This document shows positions 12,891-21,951 of a stretch of DNA of 32,138 nucleotides, in pieces. Origin of the DNA: a virus; IMG/VR virus record IMGVR_UViG_3300049846_000900, positions 1 through 32,138 of that record. One strand, written 5' to 3'. Position numbers and translations under genes: made by a program. Position 1 is the stretch's first letter, and each line of letters begins with the position of its first letter. The notes beneath the pieces were generated by a model, which saw nothing but the letters and a program-made list of their open reading frames with translations, did not search any database and was not told where the DNA came from.

Positions 12891-13685
12891 ATGAATATTA
12901 TACTGGATATAGATGCAGGCGGAGTATTCAGTAAAATGATGTTCGTGGTTCAAAATCTATCAAATTTGACATATGAGAATGCTTATTTAAATTGTGTTGA
13001 TAATAGGGCAAATTGTTTTGGGAATCCATTTGATTATATTTTTCAGCAACCAAGTTTTGATTGGGATGAGTGTGAACGAATTCCTGCAAGAGGATATTGC
13101 ACACATACTCATTTAGACCCTATAGAAAATGCGTTTCTATTTGGAAAATATAAGGACATTGTTAAACAATATCCATTTACTGATGAGATGCAAAATTACA
13201 TAGATCAGTATAAACATCTCATTTCTACCCCAACAATAGGGATTCATGTTAGAATGACTGATATGCATATTGAGCATCCGAAGCATGGGATATATACGAT
13301 CGATCATTATCTGAAAATAGTGGAATACTATAGTTCATTATCTGAATGGGAGAATTCAAATATATTTGTTGCATCGGATAATAAAGAAAGTATCTATAGA
13401 TTCGTTGATAAATTTGGAGATAGAGTTCGATACGTTGATAATTTGATGAGAGCGGAGAGTGCGAATGAGAATAGTATTAAAATGCAACTTTTAAATTTTC
13501 CAACAAAAAAATGGTGGATGGAGGCATTTCTAGAAATGTATCTTTTGAGTATGTGTAATTTGCTTATTTGTAGATCTTCCAATCTGACAAATGTGGCAAA
13601 AATATACTCAGACGGAACACAGGAGTGGGTTTGGATGCCTCAGGATGGTGCAATTTTTTGGCAGAAACTTTTTGCATATAATTAA
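12891..13685 (+). CDS. Fucosyltransferase-superfamily protein, copy 2 of tandem pair
   Basis: 264 residues, aligned end to end with the preceding gene: MNIILDI(D) start, FSKMMFVVQNL, GIHVRMTDM at 117-125, IFVASDNKES, EAFLEMYLLSMCNLLICRSSNLTN. The two have diverged strongly, so the duplication is old or both were imported. The GT-B fucosyltransferase fold is inferred from the HVR-x-TD motif. It has its own late box. Substrate specificity may differ from copy 1. Confidence 0.65.
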   Translation: MNIILDIDAGGVFSKMMFVVQNLSNLTYENAYLNCVDNRANCFGNPFDYIFQQPSFDWDECERIPARGYCTHTHLDPIENAFLFGKYKDIVKQYPFTDEMQNYIDQYKHLISTPTIGIHVRMTDMHIEHPKHGIYTIDHYLKIVEYYSSLSEWENSNIFVASDNKESIYRFVDKFGDRVRYVDNLMRAESANENSIKMQLLNFPTKKWWMEAFLEMYLLSMCNLLICRSSNLTNVAKIYSDGTQEWVWMPQDGAIFWQKLFAYN

Positions 13686-13708
13686 GTAATAAACTATGGT
13701 GTTTGATT

Positions 13709-14581
13709 ATGATTGGATTTGATGAACTTGGTAGAAAGGGATGGTTGGGAAACACTATGTTCCAATATGCAGCTCTGAAGGGCATTGCGGCATATCATGG
13801 ATATACTTATTGCGTACCACCAAATGACAGCACCAGAGTGTCGAATTACTTATTACACGATGTCTTTAAACTTCATGATGTAAAACATCTTGGGTATATT
13901 GGGCATCCTACATATAAGCACAGATCGTCAGACGATCCCTGTCATTCTACAACATTTTATTTTAATCAAGAGTTTATGGATGAGTGTCCGGATGGAGTGA
14001 GTATTTGTGGATTCTTTCAATCCGAAAAATGGTTTAAACATATAGAAGATGATGTTCGTAAAGATTTTGAATTTGTAGATGAAATTTTTGATGAATGTAA
14101 GTCATTAATTGAGTCTTTTGATAATGCACCAATATTTCTTCATGTTAGACGCGGTGATTATGTAAAACGACCACAGTATCATTATAATTTGACACTGGAT
14201 TATTTTGGCGAAGCATTAACTCACTTTGATGATGATATTCCAGTTTTGATATTTTCGGATGATATTGATTGGTGTAAACAACAAAGCGCGTTTGATCCAG
14301 ATAGGTTTTATTTCTCAGAAACTGATGATAGAATGCCAATAAATTCTTGGTTGACTAATCAAGGATATGAGCAAAGTGCATTGATCCCATATAATGACTT
14401 GTGCTTGATGTCTCTATGTAATGGTGGTATAATTAGTAATAGTTCATTTAGTTGGTGGGGTGCTTGGCTGCAGAGAAATAGGACAAGACCTATTGTATGC
14501 CCAAATAAAGATAAGTGGGGTGGACCACTAAACACTCTTGATCATTCAGATGTATGTCCCGATTCTTGGATTAAATTGTAA
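13709..14581 (+). CDS. Second GT11 glycosyltransferase (alpha-1,2-fucosyltransferase-like)
   Basis: 290 residues from ATG 13709 (TTG 13703 is the in-frame alternative). GT11 marks: LGNTMFQYAALKGIA (13-27), HVRRGD (145-150), NSSFSWWGAWL near the end. It is paralogous to the gene at 7922, sharing FQYAALKGIAA and GFFQSEK. The stop overlaps the next start by one base. Two GT11 enzymes suggest two different fucose-type linkages or acceptors. Confidence 0.87.
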   Translation: MIGFDELGRKGWLGNTMFQYAALKGIAAYHGYTYCVPPNDSTRVSNYLLHDVFKLHDVKHLGYIGHPTYKHRSSDDPCHSTTFYFNQEFMDECPDGVSICGFFQSEKWFKHIEDDVRKDFEFVDEIFDECKSLIESFDNAPIFLHVRRGDYVKRPQYHYNLTLDYFGEALTHFDDDIPVLIFSDDIDWCKQQSAFDPDRFYFSETDDRMPINSWLTNQGYEQSALIPYNDLCLMSLCNGGIISNSSFSWWGAWLQRNRTRPIVCPNKDKWGGPLNTLDHSDVCPDSWIKL

Positions 14582-15441
14582 TGAAAATATTAATCACAGG
14601 TCATAAAGGATTTGTAGGAAAATACTTTATGATGAAGTATGCAGATCATGATATTGTTGGAGTTGACTTAAAAGAAGGAAATGATTGCAGAGACTTCTTT
14701 AAAACTTCTAACGACAGGTTTGATTTAGTGGTTCATCTTGCAGCAATTGTTGGTGGAAGGCAGACCATAGATAAAGATCCACTATCAGTCGCGACAGATC
14801 TATCGATCGATTCTGAGATGTGCAACTGGGCACTCAGAACAAAACCTGGGAGAATAGTATACTTCTCATCCTCTGCTGCATATCCAACCAAACTTCAAGT
14901 TGGAAAGTATCAGTTGACTGAGGATGATATTGATCTTTCAAATGTAAGTAATCCGGACATGACTTATGGATGGGCAAAACTTACTGGAGAATTTTTGTTG
15001 CAGTTTCTGAGTGCTGAGGGAATTAAGACTCACGTATTCAGACCTTTTAGTGGATATGGAACGGATCAGGATTTGGATTATCCATTCCCATCCTATATTG
15101 CTAGAGCAGATAGGTTGATGAACCCCTTTGATATTTGGGGTGATGGGAATCAGGTTCGAGATTTTATTCATATACGCGATATTGTCGATGCCGTTGACGA
15201 TGCAATCAAGTTGGATATTACAGTTCCTGTAAATCTTGGATCTGGAGTGGCAACATCATTCAACGAACTATGTGATCTTGTCTGTAGCGTTCGTGGATAT
15301 TCACCAGAAGTAAATCATATTTTGGATGCCCCGGTGGGAGTTCAGTATAGAGTATCTAATAACAGTAGAATGTTGAGTTTTTATACACCAAAGATTTCTT
15401 TGGAGGAAGGTATTAGAATGGCATTAAGAGGGGAGATTTGA
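14581..15441 (+). CDS. NAD-dependent nucleotide-sugar epimerase/reductase
   Basis: 286-residue extended SDR. The N-terminal motif is TGHKGFVGKYF (6-16). It has HLAAIVGGRQ, SSSAAYP and the Y-G-W-A-K catalytic pair, then GDGNQVRDFIHIRD. The HLAA-x-VGG motif is shared with GDP-L-fucose synthases, but the cysteine those enzymes have before the -YP- is alanine here (AAYP). GDP-fucose synthase is therefore possible but not supported. It could be the reductase or epimerase completing the Gmd pathway. Confidence 0.78.
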   Translation: MKILITGHKGFVGKYFMMKYADHDIVGVDLKEGNDCRDFFKTSNDRFDLVVHLAAIVGGRQTIDKDPLSVATDLSIDSEMCNWALRTKPGRIVYFSSSAAYPTKLQVGKYQLTEDDIDLSNVSNPDMTYGWAKLTGEFLLQFLSAEGIKTHVFRPFSGYGTDQDLDYPFPSYIARADRLMNPFDIWGDGNQVRDFIHIRDIVDAVDDAIKLDITVPVNLGSGVATSFNELCDLVCSVRGYSPEVNHILDAPVGVQYRVSNNSRMLSFYTPKISLEEGIRMALRGEI

Positions 15442-15443
15442 TT

Positions 15444-16142
15444 GTGAAAATTTGTATTCTTACTATTGCAACTAATAAGTATTTGCAATTTGTTGAAAAA
15501 CTCTATGATGATATTGCAGAGAAGTTTATTCCGGAAGCAGAAATAAATTGCTTGCTTTTTACGGATCATGAAATTGAGGAGACATCTGATAATGTTCGTG
15601 TTCATTATATTGACCATGAACCATGGCCAATGCCAACTCTAAAAAGGTATAATTACTTTGTGAAAGAAAGGGATTATATTCTTCAGCATGATTATTGCTT
15701 CTACTTTGATGCTGACATGAGAATTGATAATCCAGTCGGCACCGAAGTTCTTGCTGATGGCGTGGTTGCAACTCAGCACCCATATCAATCATTTCATAGT
15801 ATTATGGATATGTCTTATGATAGAAATCCAAAGTCTCTTGCATATGTTGCACCCGGTGATGGAAATACTTATTATGCGGGTGGATTTAATGGAGGAAGAA
15901 CCAAAGAGTTTATTGAAATGTCAGAGGTGATTGCTGAGCGAGTGAATAGAGATCTTGAGAACGGTGTTGTTGCCCTTTGGCACGATGAGTCTCACATGAA
16001 TAGATATTTGATTGATAATCCTCCGGCGAAGAGTCTAACCCCTTCATATTGTTGGGCAGAAGAATTCTATAACAATCCAAATTATCCATACGAACCAAAG
16101 ATCATTGCACTTCAGAAGAATCATAAGGAATTGAGAACATGA
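15444..16142 (+). CDS. GT6 glycosyltransferase (ABO blood-group transferase homologue)
   Basis: 232 residues from GTG 15444, chosen because GGGGAG lies 8 bases upstream (TTG 15438 is too close). It reads as the catalytic domain of GT6: PWPMPTLKRY, then the D89-A-D91 metal motif in YFDADMRI, YYAGGFNGG (A145-G146-G147, the donor-selecting position), ALWHDESHMNRYL with nucleophile-position E182, and PSYCW. Animal members are the A and B blood-group transferases, which add alpha-1,3 GalNAc or Gal to fucosylated galactose. It has no membrane anchor, as in bacterial members. From memory, many bacterial GT6 proteins carry NxN in place of DxD; here DxD is kept. Confidence 0.88.
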   Translation: MKICILTIATNKYLQFVEKLYDDIAEKFIPEAEINCLLFTDHEIEETSDNVRVHYIDHEPWPMPTLKRYNYFVKERDYILQHDYCFYFDADMRIDNPVGTEVLADGVVATQHPYQSFHSIMDMSYDRNPKSLAYVAPGDGNTYYAGGFNGGRTKEFIEMSEVIAERVNRDLENGVVALWHDESHMNRYLIDNPPAKSLTPSYCWAEEFYNNPNYPYEPKIIALQKNHKELRT

Positions 16143-16777
16143 AATTGAAATTGACAGAACTGCCAGTTCTCTATATCAATCTGGATAGAGATGTTGAACG
16201 TAGGCGGAGAATGGAAGATATTCTGGATGCGTTGAATTTTAAGAATGTAACTAGGGTTGCTGCAACTGAAACTGAAATTGGTAAGGTTGGATGTGCTATT
16301 TCTCATGCTGAAGCACTTGGTATGATTGAACCTCCATTCATTTTATTAGAAGATGATTGCATTCCGCTTTCGTTTTATGATGAGATTGAGATTCCCGATG
16401 ATGCCGATGCTCTATACCTTGGAGTGTCCTCCTGGGGAAGGATGAATTCTCATTCCGGCCCATTTAATCAATATGAGAGGATTGACAGGAATCTGCTTAG
16501 GATCTATAATATGGTTGGTGCACATGCCATTCTATACCTTTCAAAGGATTATACATCACTCTGCAAGAGAATTGCGGAGCATGGGTATAAAATTGAAGAT
16601 CATCATGATATAGGATTTGCTGAGGTTCAAAAATATTTTAATGTATACTCTGTTGACGATCCGATGTTCTTCCAGACAAGTTCTCTGGAAGCAACTAATC
16701 AGAAATTGACTTCATATCCTACTGATGAATGTTATATGTTTAATAGAAGATATTGGTTGCCGTTGAGGACAAATTGA
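16139..16777 (+). CDS. GT25 family glycosyltransferase
   Basis: 212 residues. GT25 (LPS beta-galactosyltransferase LgtB/LpsA type) pattern: LYINLDRDVERRRRMEDIL (11-29), GCAISHAEALGMI and the acidic LLEDDCIP. The second half is divergent. It starts in the stop of the GT6 gene (ATGA overlap) and ends in the next gene's start. It probably adds galactose or a related sugar from a UDP donor. The sugar is inferred from family only. Confidence 0.8.
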   Translation: MKLKLTELPVLYINLDRDVERRRRMEDILDALNFKNVTRVAATETEIGKVGCAISHAEALGMIEPPFILLEDDCIPLSFYDEIEIPDDADALYLGVSSWGRMNSHSGPFNQYERIDRNLLRIYNMVGAHAILYLSKDYTSLCKRIAEHGYKIEDHHDIGFAEVQKYFNVYSVDDPMFFQTSSLEATNQKLTSYPTDECYMFNRRYWLPLRTN

Positions 16778-17676
16778 TGGAACAGAAATTAAAAACATTG
16801 GTCACTGGAGGATGTGGGTTTATAGGATCAAATCTTGTAGATCTATTAGTGGATAGTGGGCATGAAGTCGTAGTCATAGACAATCTTTCTTCCAAGGGAA
16901 CTCCACATTTTAATAAAAATGCAACATATGTTATAGAGGATCTTACTGAGTATGATAGGGTTCAGCACTTATTTGAAGGTGTTGACTGTGTTTATCATAT
17001 GGCATCCGAGGTTTCTATTCAATATTGCGTTGAATATCCAAATGAGTCGATGCGCAATAACGTTCTATCGACAACAAATGCCCTAGAGGCATCACGTAGT
17101 CATGGGGTAAAACGGTTTGTATTCTCTTCAACTTCAGCAGTTTACGGGAACAGTCTTTTCCTTCCCAGCATAGAAACAAACACTGCAGATTGCTTTAATA
17201 CATATTCCATCTCCAAATATACTGGAGAGCAGTTGTGTAAAATGTATTATGAACTATACGGAATGGAAACAATCACCTTCCGTTATTTTAACGTATATGG
17301 AAATCGTCAACCATCTCAGGGTCAATATGCTCCGGTGATGGGAATTTTTAGAAGGCAAAAGGAAGAGGGTAAACCATTGACAATTGTTGGAGAAGGATTC
17401 CAGACAAGGGATTTTGTGAATGTCTCCGATGTTGTTAGAGCAAATCTTCAAGCGGCAACAGTTCTTTTGAATAAGTATGGTGAAGTTTATAATGTTGGAA
17501 CTGGCGAGTCTGTAGCAATTGAGCATATTGCTAGAATGATCTCTGATTATCAAATTCATCTTCCTCCCAGGATTGGTGAGGTGTTGCATTCCAGAGCAGA
17601 CATTGGTAAAATTAAAAAGGACTTTGGTTGGGAACCTACTATTAGATTGGGAGATTGGTTGAGTGAAAACATTTAA
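16777..17676 (+). CDS. UDP-glucose/GlcNAc 4-epimerase-like SDR
   Basis: 299 residues from ATG 16777 (GAGG about 10 bases upstream). It is a classic GalE/WbpP-like layout: TGGCGFIGSNLVDLL (11-25), DNLSSKG, SSTSAVYG, Y-S-I-S-K catalytic pair, FRYFNVYGNRQ, FVNVSDVV, YNVGTGES. It would interconvert UDP-Glc/UDP-Gal or the N-acetyl forms, giving donors to the GT6 and GT25 enzymes beside it. The substrate cannot be fixed from motifs. Confidence 0.85.
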   Translation: MEQKLKTLVTGGCGFIGSNLVDLLVDSGHEVVVIDNLSSKGTPHFNKNATYVIEDLTEYDRVQHLFEGVDCVYHMASEVSIQYCVEYPNESMRNNVLSTTNALEASRSHGVKRFVFSSTSAVYGNSLFLPSIETNTADCFNTYSISKYTGEQLCKMYYELYGMETITFRYFNVYGNRQPSQGQYAPVMGIFRRQKEEGKPLTIVGEGFQTRDFVNVSDVVRANLQAATVLLNKYGEVYNVGTGESVAIEHIARMISDYQIHLPPRIGEVLHSRADIGKIKKDFGWEPTIRLGDWLSENI

Positions 17677-18610
17677 AAAAGCAGTTGTATGGGGGCATAA
17701 GATCGGAACTCATACGCATTCTTATGTGCATTTTGGGTATTGGAGAGCTCTTCAAGAACTTGGATATGAAACCGAATGGTTTGATAATAATGATGATGTC
17801 AGTGGAGTTGATTTTTCGGACACGGTTTTCATCACAGAAAATAGTGTAAGTCAGAATATGCCAATTAGATCGGATTGTGCATATTTTGATCATTTCTCTG
17901 ATCTGCCATTTGAGATTACATCTGAGCGCAGCGAGGCAAGAGTAACTCATCCGCATTATTATAATTTTGTATTCTTTTCTGATCGTTGGATTCCTGAGTG
18001 GAACGTTAAGTGGCCACATGACATGGAATTGACCTACTTAAGTCAGCATCATTATTTTCATGAGTATACAAAAACATTAACTACAATGTGGGCAACTGAT
18101 TTGCTTCCAGGTGAGATTGATGAGATTGAACCAAAATTATTTGATGAGAATGCCGAACACATCTTTTTTGTTGGCACTCCACAAGGAGCAAATATTAAGA
18201 GGTTTGAGCAGATTTGCAATTCTCACAATAAACATTTTATGAATGTTGGAGGATGGAATGCAATCAATGCAAATGTTGAGTATGATATCAATCTGAACAT
18301 TGATCTGGTCAGACAATCATTTATTTCAGTTGACATTCGGGATGAACCCCATTTAAGAATGGGTCGTTATTATCCTTGCAGACTATTCAAAAATATCAGT
18401 TATGGAAGATGGACGGGATCAAATCATGAAGGGATTGAAGACGTTTTTGGACCACACTTCACTTGTCATTCAGATCTGGAGGTACTCTACGATCGTCTTG
18501 TAGAAGACTCTAGAAATTGTACAGAGGCAAAATTGCGTGATGCGATGAATTTTGTTCGCGATCATCACACATATGTAAATCGAATTCAAGATATGTTTAG
18601 GGTATTATGA
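17663..18610 (+). CDS. Glycosyltransferase-like protein (GT-B type, tentative)
   Basis: 315 residues from GTG 17663, overlapping the epimerase by 14 bases. The N-terminus resembles a GT-B nucleotide-binding half (VVWGHKIGTHTHSYVHFGYW). The C-terminal part (GRYYPCRLFKNISYGRWTGSNH, then HSDLEVLYDRLVED) resembles the donor-side end of glycan-processing GT-B proteins. No specific family is recognised. It pairs with the similarly organised gene that follows; function inferred from context. Confidence 0.55.
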   Translation: MKTFKKAVVWGHKIGTHTHSYVHFGYWRALQELGYETEWFDNNDDVSGVDFSDTVFITENSVSQNMPIRSDCAYFDHFSDLPFEITSERSEARVTHPHYYNFVFFSDRWIPEWNVKWPHDMELTYLSQHHYFHEYTKTLTTMWATDLLPGEIDEIEPKLFDENAEHIFFVGTPQGANIKRFEQICNSHNKHFMNVGGWNAINANVEYDINLNIDLVRQSFISVDIRDEPHLRMGRYYPCRLFKNISYGRWTGSNHEGIEDVFGPHFTCHSDLEVLYDRLVEDSRNCTEAKLRDAMNFVRDHHTYVNRIQDMFRVL

Positions 18611-19641
18611 GGGTTTTGCATCTATCGCATCATTATGGATGCCTAAAGGATCATCAGTATATTGCTCATGAATTGGGATTTGAAATCGAATCTCAATTTT
18701 CTCATTGGGATGAGAGACTTCCATATGATTCGTATAGGATGAGTGAAGATCTTGCCAATCAAATTTGGGAAGATAACAAAGACTACTTTAATCAGTTTGA
18801 TTATGTGATCACCAGCGACACGGCACCCATTTCTAGAATCTTCCTACAGAATTTTGATGAATTTCGTGGAAGATTGAATATTTGGGTGTCAAATCGATTT
18901 GACTATGTGATGGATGGTGATGTTGGATATTATAATCTCTTTCGCGGTGCTTTAGAACTAGATAGAGTTAAGATTATTCCATACACCGAATTTGAAAGGG
19001 TGTGGATGCAGCGGTTTAATATTTACTGTGAGTATGAAACAATTAGACCTATCGGAAAAACCATAGCAAATCCACTGTCTGAAAAGGATGTTTATGAAAA
19101 TCTAGTTGGATTTAGTGGCGATCATCATAACGATTTAATCGACAAAGGTATTTGTGGAGATGTTTTAGTATCACGATATCACAACGACAATATCTTTCAA
19201 GATAGTAAAGAGATTTGCGAAGAATATGGTTTAATTGCTGCTCATGCAAAATATCGGGGAGCAGAAGAGTTGAAGATTCTATCTAAAAACTTTTCCTGCT
19301 TCTTGATGCATCCAGATGCGTATTCAAAATTTACTGCATTTGAATTGATGCAACTTGAAATGCCCGTTATTTTGCCAAGCGAAGAACTTTTCTTCAGTAT
19401 GTCTAGAATGCCTAGATACTTCTTCAGCACAGGAGTAACATCAGATACTGTTCAATTTGTTGAATGGTATAATGAATACTATTCACAATATGCAGTTTAT
19501 TTTGATGATCACTCTCAAATTAAAGAGTGTGTAGAAATTGTGAAGGAGAATAGAAATGAAATTTGTGCTATAATGAGAGAATGCTCTGAACAACACACAA
19601 CGAAAACCTTAGATCAGTGGAGAAAAGTATATGACATCTGA
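18607..19641 (+). CDS. Glycosyltransferase-like protein (GT4-like C-terminus)
   Basis: 344 residues, overlapping the previous gene by 4 bases (ATGA). It begins MRVLHLSHHYGC, typical of GT-B enzymes. Near the C-terminus is FTAFELMQLEMPVILP, which matches the donor-binding E-x7-E-like helix and the following strand of GT4-type enzymes (usual form G-x-x-x-x-E-A-x-x-x-G-x-P-V). The donor is unknown. It overlaps the methyltransferase gene by 11 bases. Confidence 0.6.
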   Translation: MRVLHLSHHYGCLKDHQYIAHELGFEIESQFSHWDERLPYDSYRMSEDLANQIWEDNKDYFNQFDYVITSDTAPISRIFLQNFDEFRGRLNIWVSNRFDYVMDGDVGYYNLFRGALELDRVKIIPYTEFERVWMQRFNIYCEYETIRPIGKTIANPLSEKDVYENLVGFSGDHHNDLIDKGICGDVLVSRYHNDNIFQDSKEICEEYGLIAAHAKYRGAEELKILSKNFSCFLMHPDAYSKFTAFELMQLEMPVILPSEELFFSMSRMPRYFFSTGVTSDTVQFVEWYNEYYSQYAVYFDDHSQIKECVEIVKENRNEICAIMRECSEQHTTKTLDQWRKVYDI

Positions 19642-20350
19642 TGCCCTTGAGCGTTACAAGCACTATATGGACAACTGTATGTCCGGATATTATTCTGATG
19701 AAGAAATCATTGGATACTTTGATAGACTTCCAAAATTGAGATATGATACATTTAAGTATTGTTGGAATGAATTTTTGAAGAATAAGTTTAACCTTATTGT
19801 TGAAATGGGAACATCCAGAAGTTTTGTGGATGGCAAGTATCCGGGATGTAACGAAGATGATCCGAAGTATTGGCAACCAGAAAATCCAGATGTTTGGGAT
19901 TGGAGTGCCGGGTGTTTCACTAGAGTTTTTGGTGAGTTGATTCAGGGAACATGTATTGAATTAATCTCCATTGATCTTGATGCAAGGCACATTAAAAGAT
20001 CCCAAACTATGGTTGATGGATTGGAGAATATTGAATATTATCATATGAGTTCTGAAGAATTTCTTGAATCTGGTGAGGGACAAATTGATTTTCTTTACAT
20101 TGATACTGGAGATATGACTCCAATTGAGCATACCGCTGCATTACAATTGCGCGAAGCTAAGATTATTGTAGAACGTGATCTAATCAGTGAAAATGGAATT
20201 ATACTGATAGATGATGTTCGCAATGTTCAGGCACAGAGGCAAGATGAGAGGAGTGAGTATGGAAAGGCAAAATACTCAATTCCATATTTTCTAGAGAATG
20301 GATTCTATATTGCCAAAGATGAATATCAGGTTGTTTTGAGGAAGAATTGA
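19631..20350 (+). CDS. Class I SAM-dependent methyltransferase
   Basis: 239 residues. Motif I is IVEMGTSRSFVDG, the acidic end of beta-2 is ISIDLDARH, the motif-III-like segment is IDFLYIDTGD and post-III is GIILIDDVR. This layout fits the Methyltransferase_24-like group often found in glycan clusters. The N-terminal 55 residues are additional. It is the second methyltransferase of the cluster and produces SAH, the substrate of the hydrolase encoded at 22574. Confidence 0.75.
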   Translation: MTSDALERYKHYMDNCMSGYYSDEEIIGYFDRLPKLRYDTFKYCWNEFLKNKFNLIVEMGTSRSFVDGKYPGCNEDDPKYWQPENPDVWDWSAGCFTRVFGELIQGTCIELISIDLDARHIKRSQTMVDGLENIEYYHMSSEEFLESGEGQIDFLYIDTGDMTPIEHTAALQLREAKIIVERDLISENGIILIDDVRNVQAQRQDERSEYGKAKYSIPYFLENGFYIAKDEYQVVLRKN

Positions 20351-21060
20351 TGTTTAAGATTTTTACAGCAGCAGTAAATAATCCATTTTTCTTGCTTGTT
20401 CAAGCAGTTAATTTTCAGAGATTTCTAAAGTGTGATTATGAATTTTGTGTTCTGGATGATGCAAAGCAAGAGGAGGTAATCTTCGGACTTCAGGACATTG
20501 CTAGAGATCAGCACGTAAAATACATTCCATATCCCCATAGAAATCCCACAGTGGGATCCCCATCGACTGATAGTGTAATCCAGTGGGCATGGGATAATAT
20601 TATCACTAAGGAATGCCAAGATGATTTAGTCTTTTTCTTGGATTCTGACATGTTTTTAATGGAATCTTTTGATCCATATGAGTTTATGGGGGATTATCCT
20701 ATTTCTGCCAGTCTTTCGCAGAGAGGACATGTTAGGTATATCTGGAATGGAATCATGTTCTTTGACATGAAGCAAGTATTAAAAATGAATGGAAATCTTA
20801 ATTTCAATCTTGGCAACATTGAGGGGGAAATGTGTGATAGTGGTGGACACACCTATTATTTCCTTAAAGAAAATAATGTTCGGGTGAAAGAATTAGAACC
20901 CACTTTTGGAGGACTTTATAGGGGAATAGAATTACTGAATATGGAGCATTTTATTGATGGAAAGTTTCTTCACTTTAGAGGGGGATCTCTATGGGATGGA
21001 AAAGTTGACCTATATAATCAGAAGATGAAAGTCCTTGATACGATTCTTAAGACTCTGTGA
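20350..21060 (+). CDS. DxD-type (GT-A) glycosyltransferase-like protein
   Basis: 236 residues from ATG 20350, sharing one base with the previous stop. The mid-protein acidic motif VFFLDSDMFLM (D-S-D) is a GT-A metal/donor site. NGIMFFDMKQ and a late HFRGGSLWDG follow at acceptor-side positions. It does not fit a named family by eye. It starts MFKIFTAAVNNPFFL, with no signal peptide. Confidence 0.6.
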   Translation: MFKIFTAAVNNPFFLLVQAVNFQRFLKCDYEFCVLDDAKQEEVIFGLQDIARDQHVKYIPYPHRNPTVGSPSTDSVIQWAWDNIITKECQDDLVFFLDSDMFLMESFDPYEFMGDYPISASLSQRGHVRYIWNGIMFFDMKQVLKMNGNLNFNLGNIEGEMCDSGGHTYYFLKENNVRVKELEPTFGGLYRGIELLNMEHFIDGKFLHFRGGSLWDGKVDLYNQKMKVLDTILKTL

Positions 21061-21857
21061 ACAACATTATGGATAAAAATAAATCAGTTTATAAATTGCG
21101 TAATTTTGGTCCCATTTATTTGATCAATCTTGATGGTCAACCAGATCGTTGGGAATATATGGAGGATCAGTTTAAGTATTGGGAATTGGAGGATTATACT
21201 AGAATTTCTGCCTATGATGGGCGCGAAGATGATCTTAGTGATATTATTAAGGGTAGATATCCGGAAGCAGTATCTTCTGGAGAGATTGGATGTGTAACGT
21301 CCCATCTAAAGGCAATTAAGCATTGGTATGAAACTTCTGATAGTCCATATGCAATCATTATGGAAGATGATTGCAACATTGACATTGCTAGATACTGGAA
21401 CTTTACCTGGACGGATGTAATCTCTAGAGTTCCTTATGATTGGGATGTGTTACAGTTGGCAATTATTTGCACTGGAGATCTGCACGTTCATTTGCATAAG
21501 AGATTTGTGAACGACTTTTCTACAGCATGTTATGTAATTACTAGGCATCATGCAGAAAAGATGCTTAGACTTCATGTTCGTGGCGATAAGTATAAACTTG
21601 ATAATGGTGTAAAACCACGTGCCGTTGCGGATGACCTGCTTTATAATTCTGGGAATACTTATAGTATGCCCCTCTTCCTCTATAAAATAGAGTTGGGATC
21701 TTCTATTCATCCAGAACATATTAATGCGTTTCATAGACAATCGCATGACGGACTGTTGGATTTTTGGACACAAATGGGAGCTCAGACGGATATTTCTAAA
21801 CTTATGGATTATAATCCATTCCTGGGACGTGTTACGGAACCATCACAAACAACATAA
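21057..21857 (+). CDS. GT25 family glycosyltransferase, second copy
   Basis: 266 residues from GTG 21057 (GTGA overlap; ATG 21069 is an alternative). GT25 marks: IYLINLDGQPDRWEYM (20-35), EIGCVTSHLKAIKHW, IIMEDDCNI. It is more complete than the gene at 16139 and diverged from it. It is the last gene of the sugar cluster; after its stop come about 95 bases with promoter signals for the outer-membrane gene. Confidence 0.82.
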   Translation: MNNIMDKNKSVYKLRNFGPIYLINLDGQPDRWEYMEDQFKYWELEDYTRISAYDGREDDLSDIIKGRYPEAVSSGEIGCVTSHLKAIKHWYETSDSPYAIIMEDDCNIDIARYWNFTWTDVISRVPYDWDVLQLAIICTGDLHVHLHKRFVNDFSTACYVITRHHAEKMLRLHVRGDKYKLDNGVKPRAVADDLLYNSGNTYSMPLFLYKIELGSSIHPEHINAFHRQSHDGLLDFWTQMGAQTDISKLMDYNPFLGRVTEPSQTT

Positions 21858-21862
21858 AATAC

Positions 21863-21922
21863 TTGACTTAAGATCTCTTAATATAGTAATATTCCTTTGT
21901 CCATTTATGGACTTGATAAATA
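21863..21922 (+). promoter_or_regulatory. Composite promoter region of the OMP gene
   Basis: TTGACT (21863-21868), 18-base spacer and TAATAT (21887-21892) give a possible sigma70 promoter of moderate quality. A GTCCAT-TT-ATGGAC inverted repeat (21899-21912) follows, then a late-type box GATAAATA (21915-21922). The AAAGGAG ribosome-binding site (21940-21946) precedes ATG 21952. Confidence 0.5.
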
Positions 21923-21951
21923 AACCTTGTAATTATTAGAAAGGAGTATAT

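Noticed and set aside
14581-15441. Naming the SDR as GDP-L-fucose synthase
   Set aside because: HLAA-x-VGG is present but the cysteine expected before -YP- is alanine, so the last step to GDP-fucose is not proven in this window.
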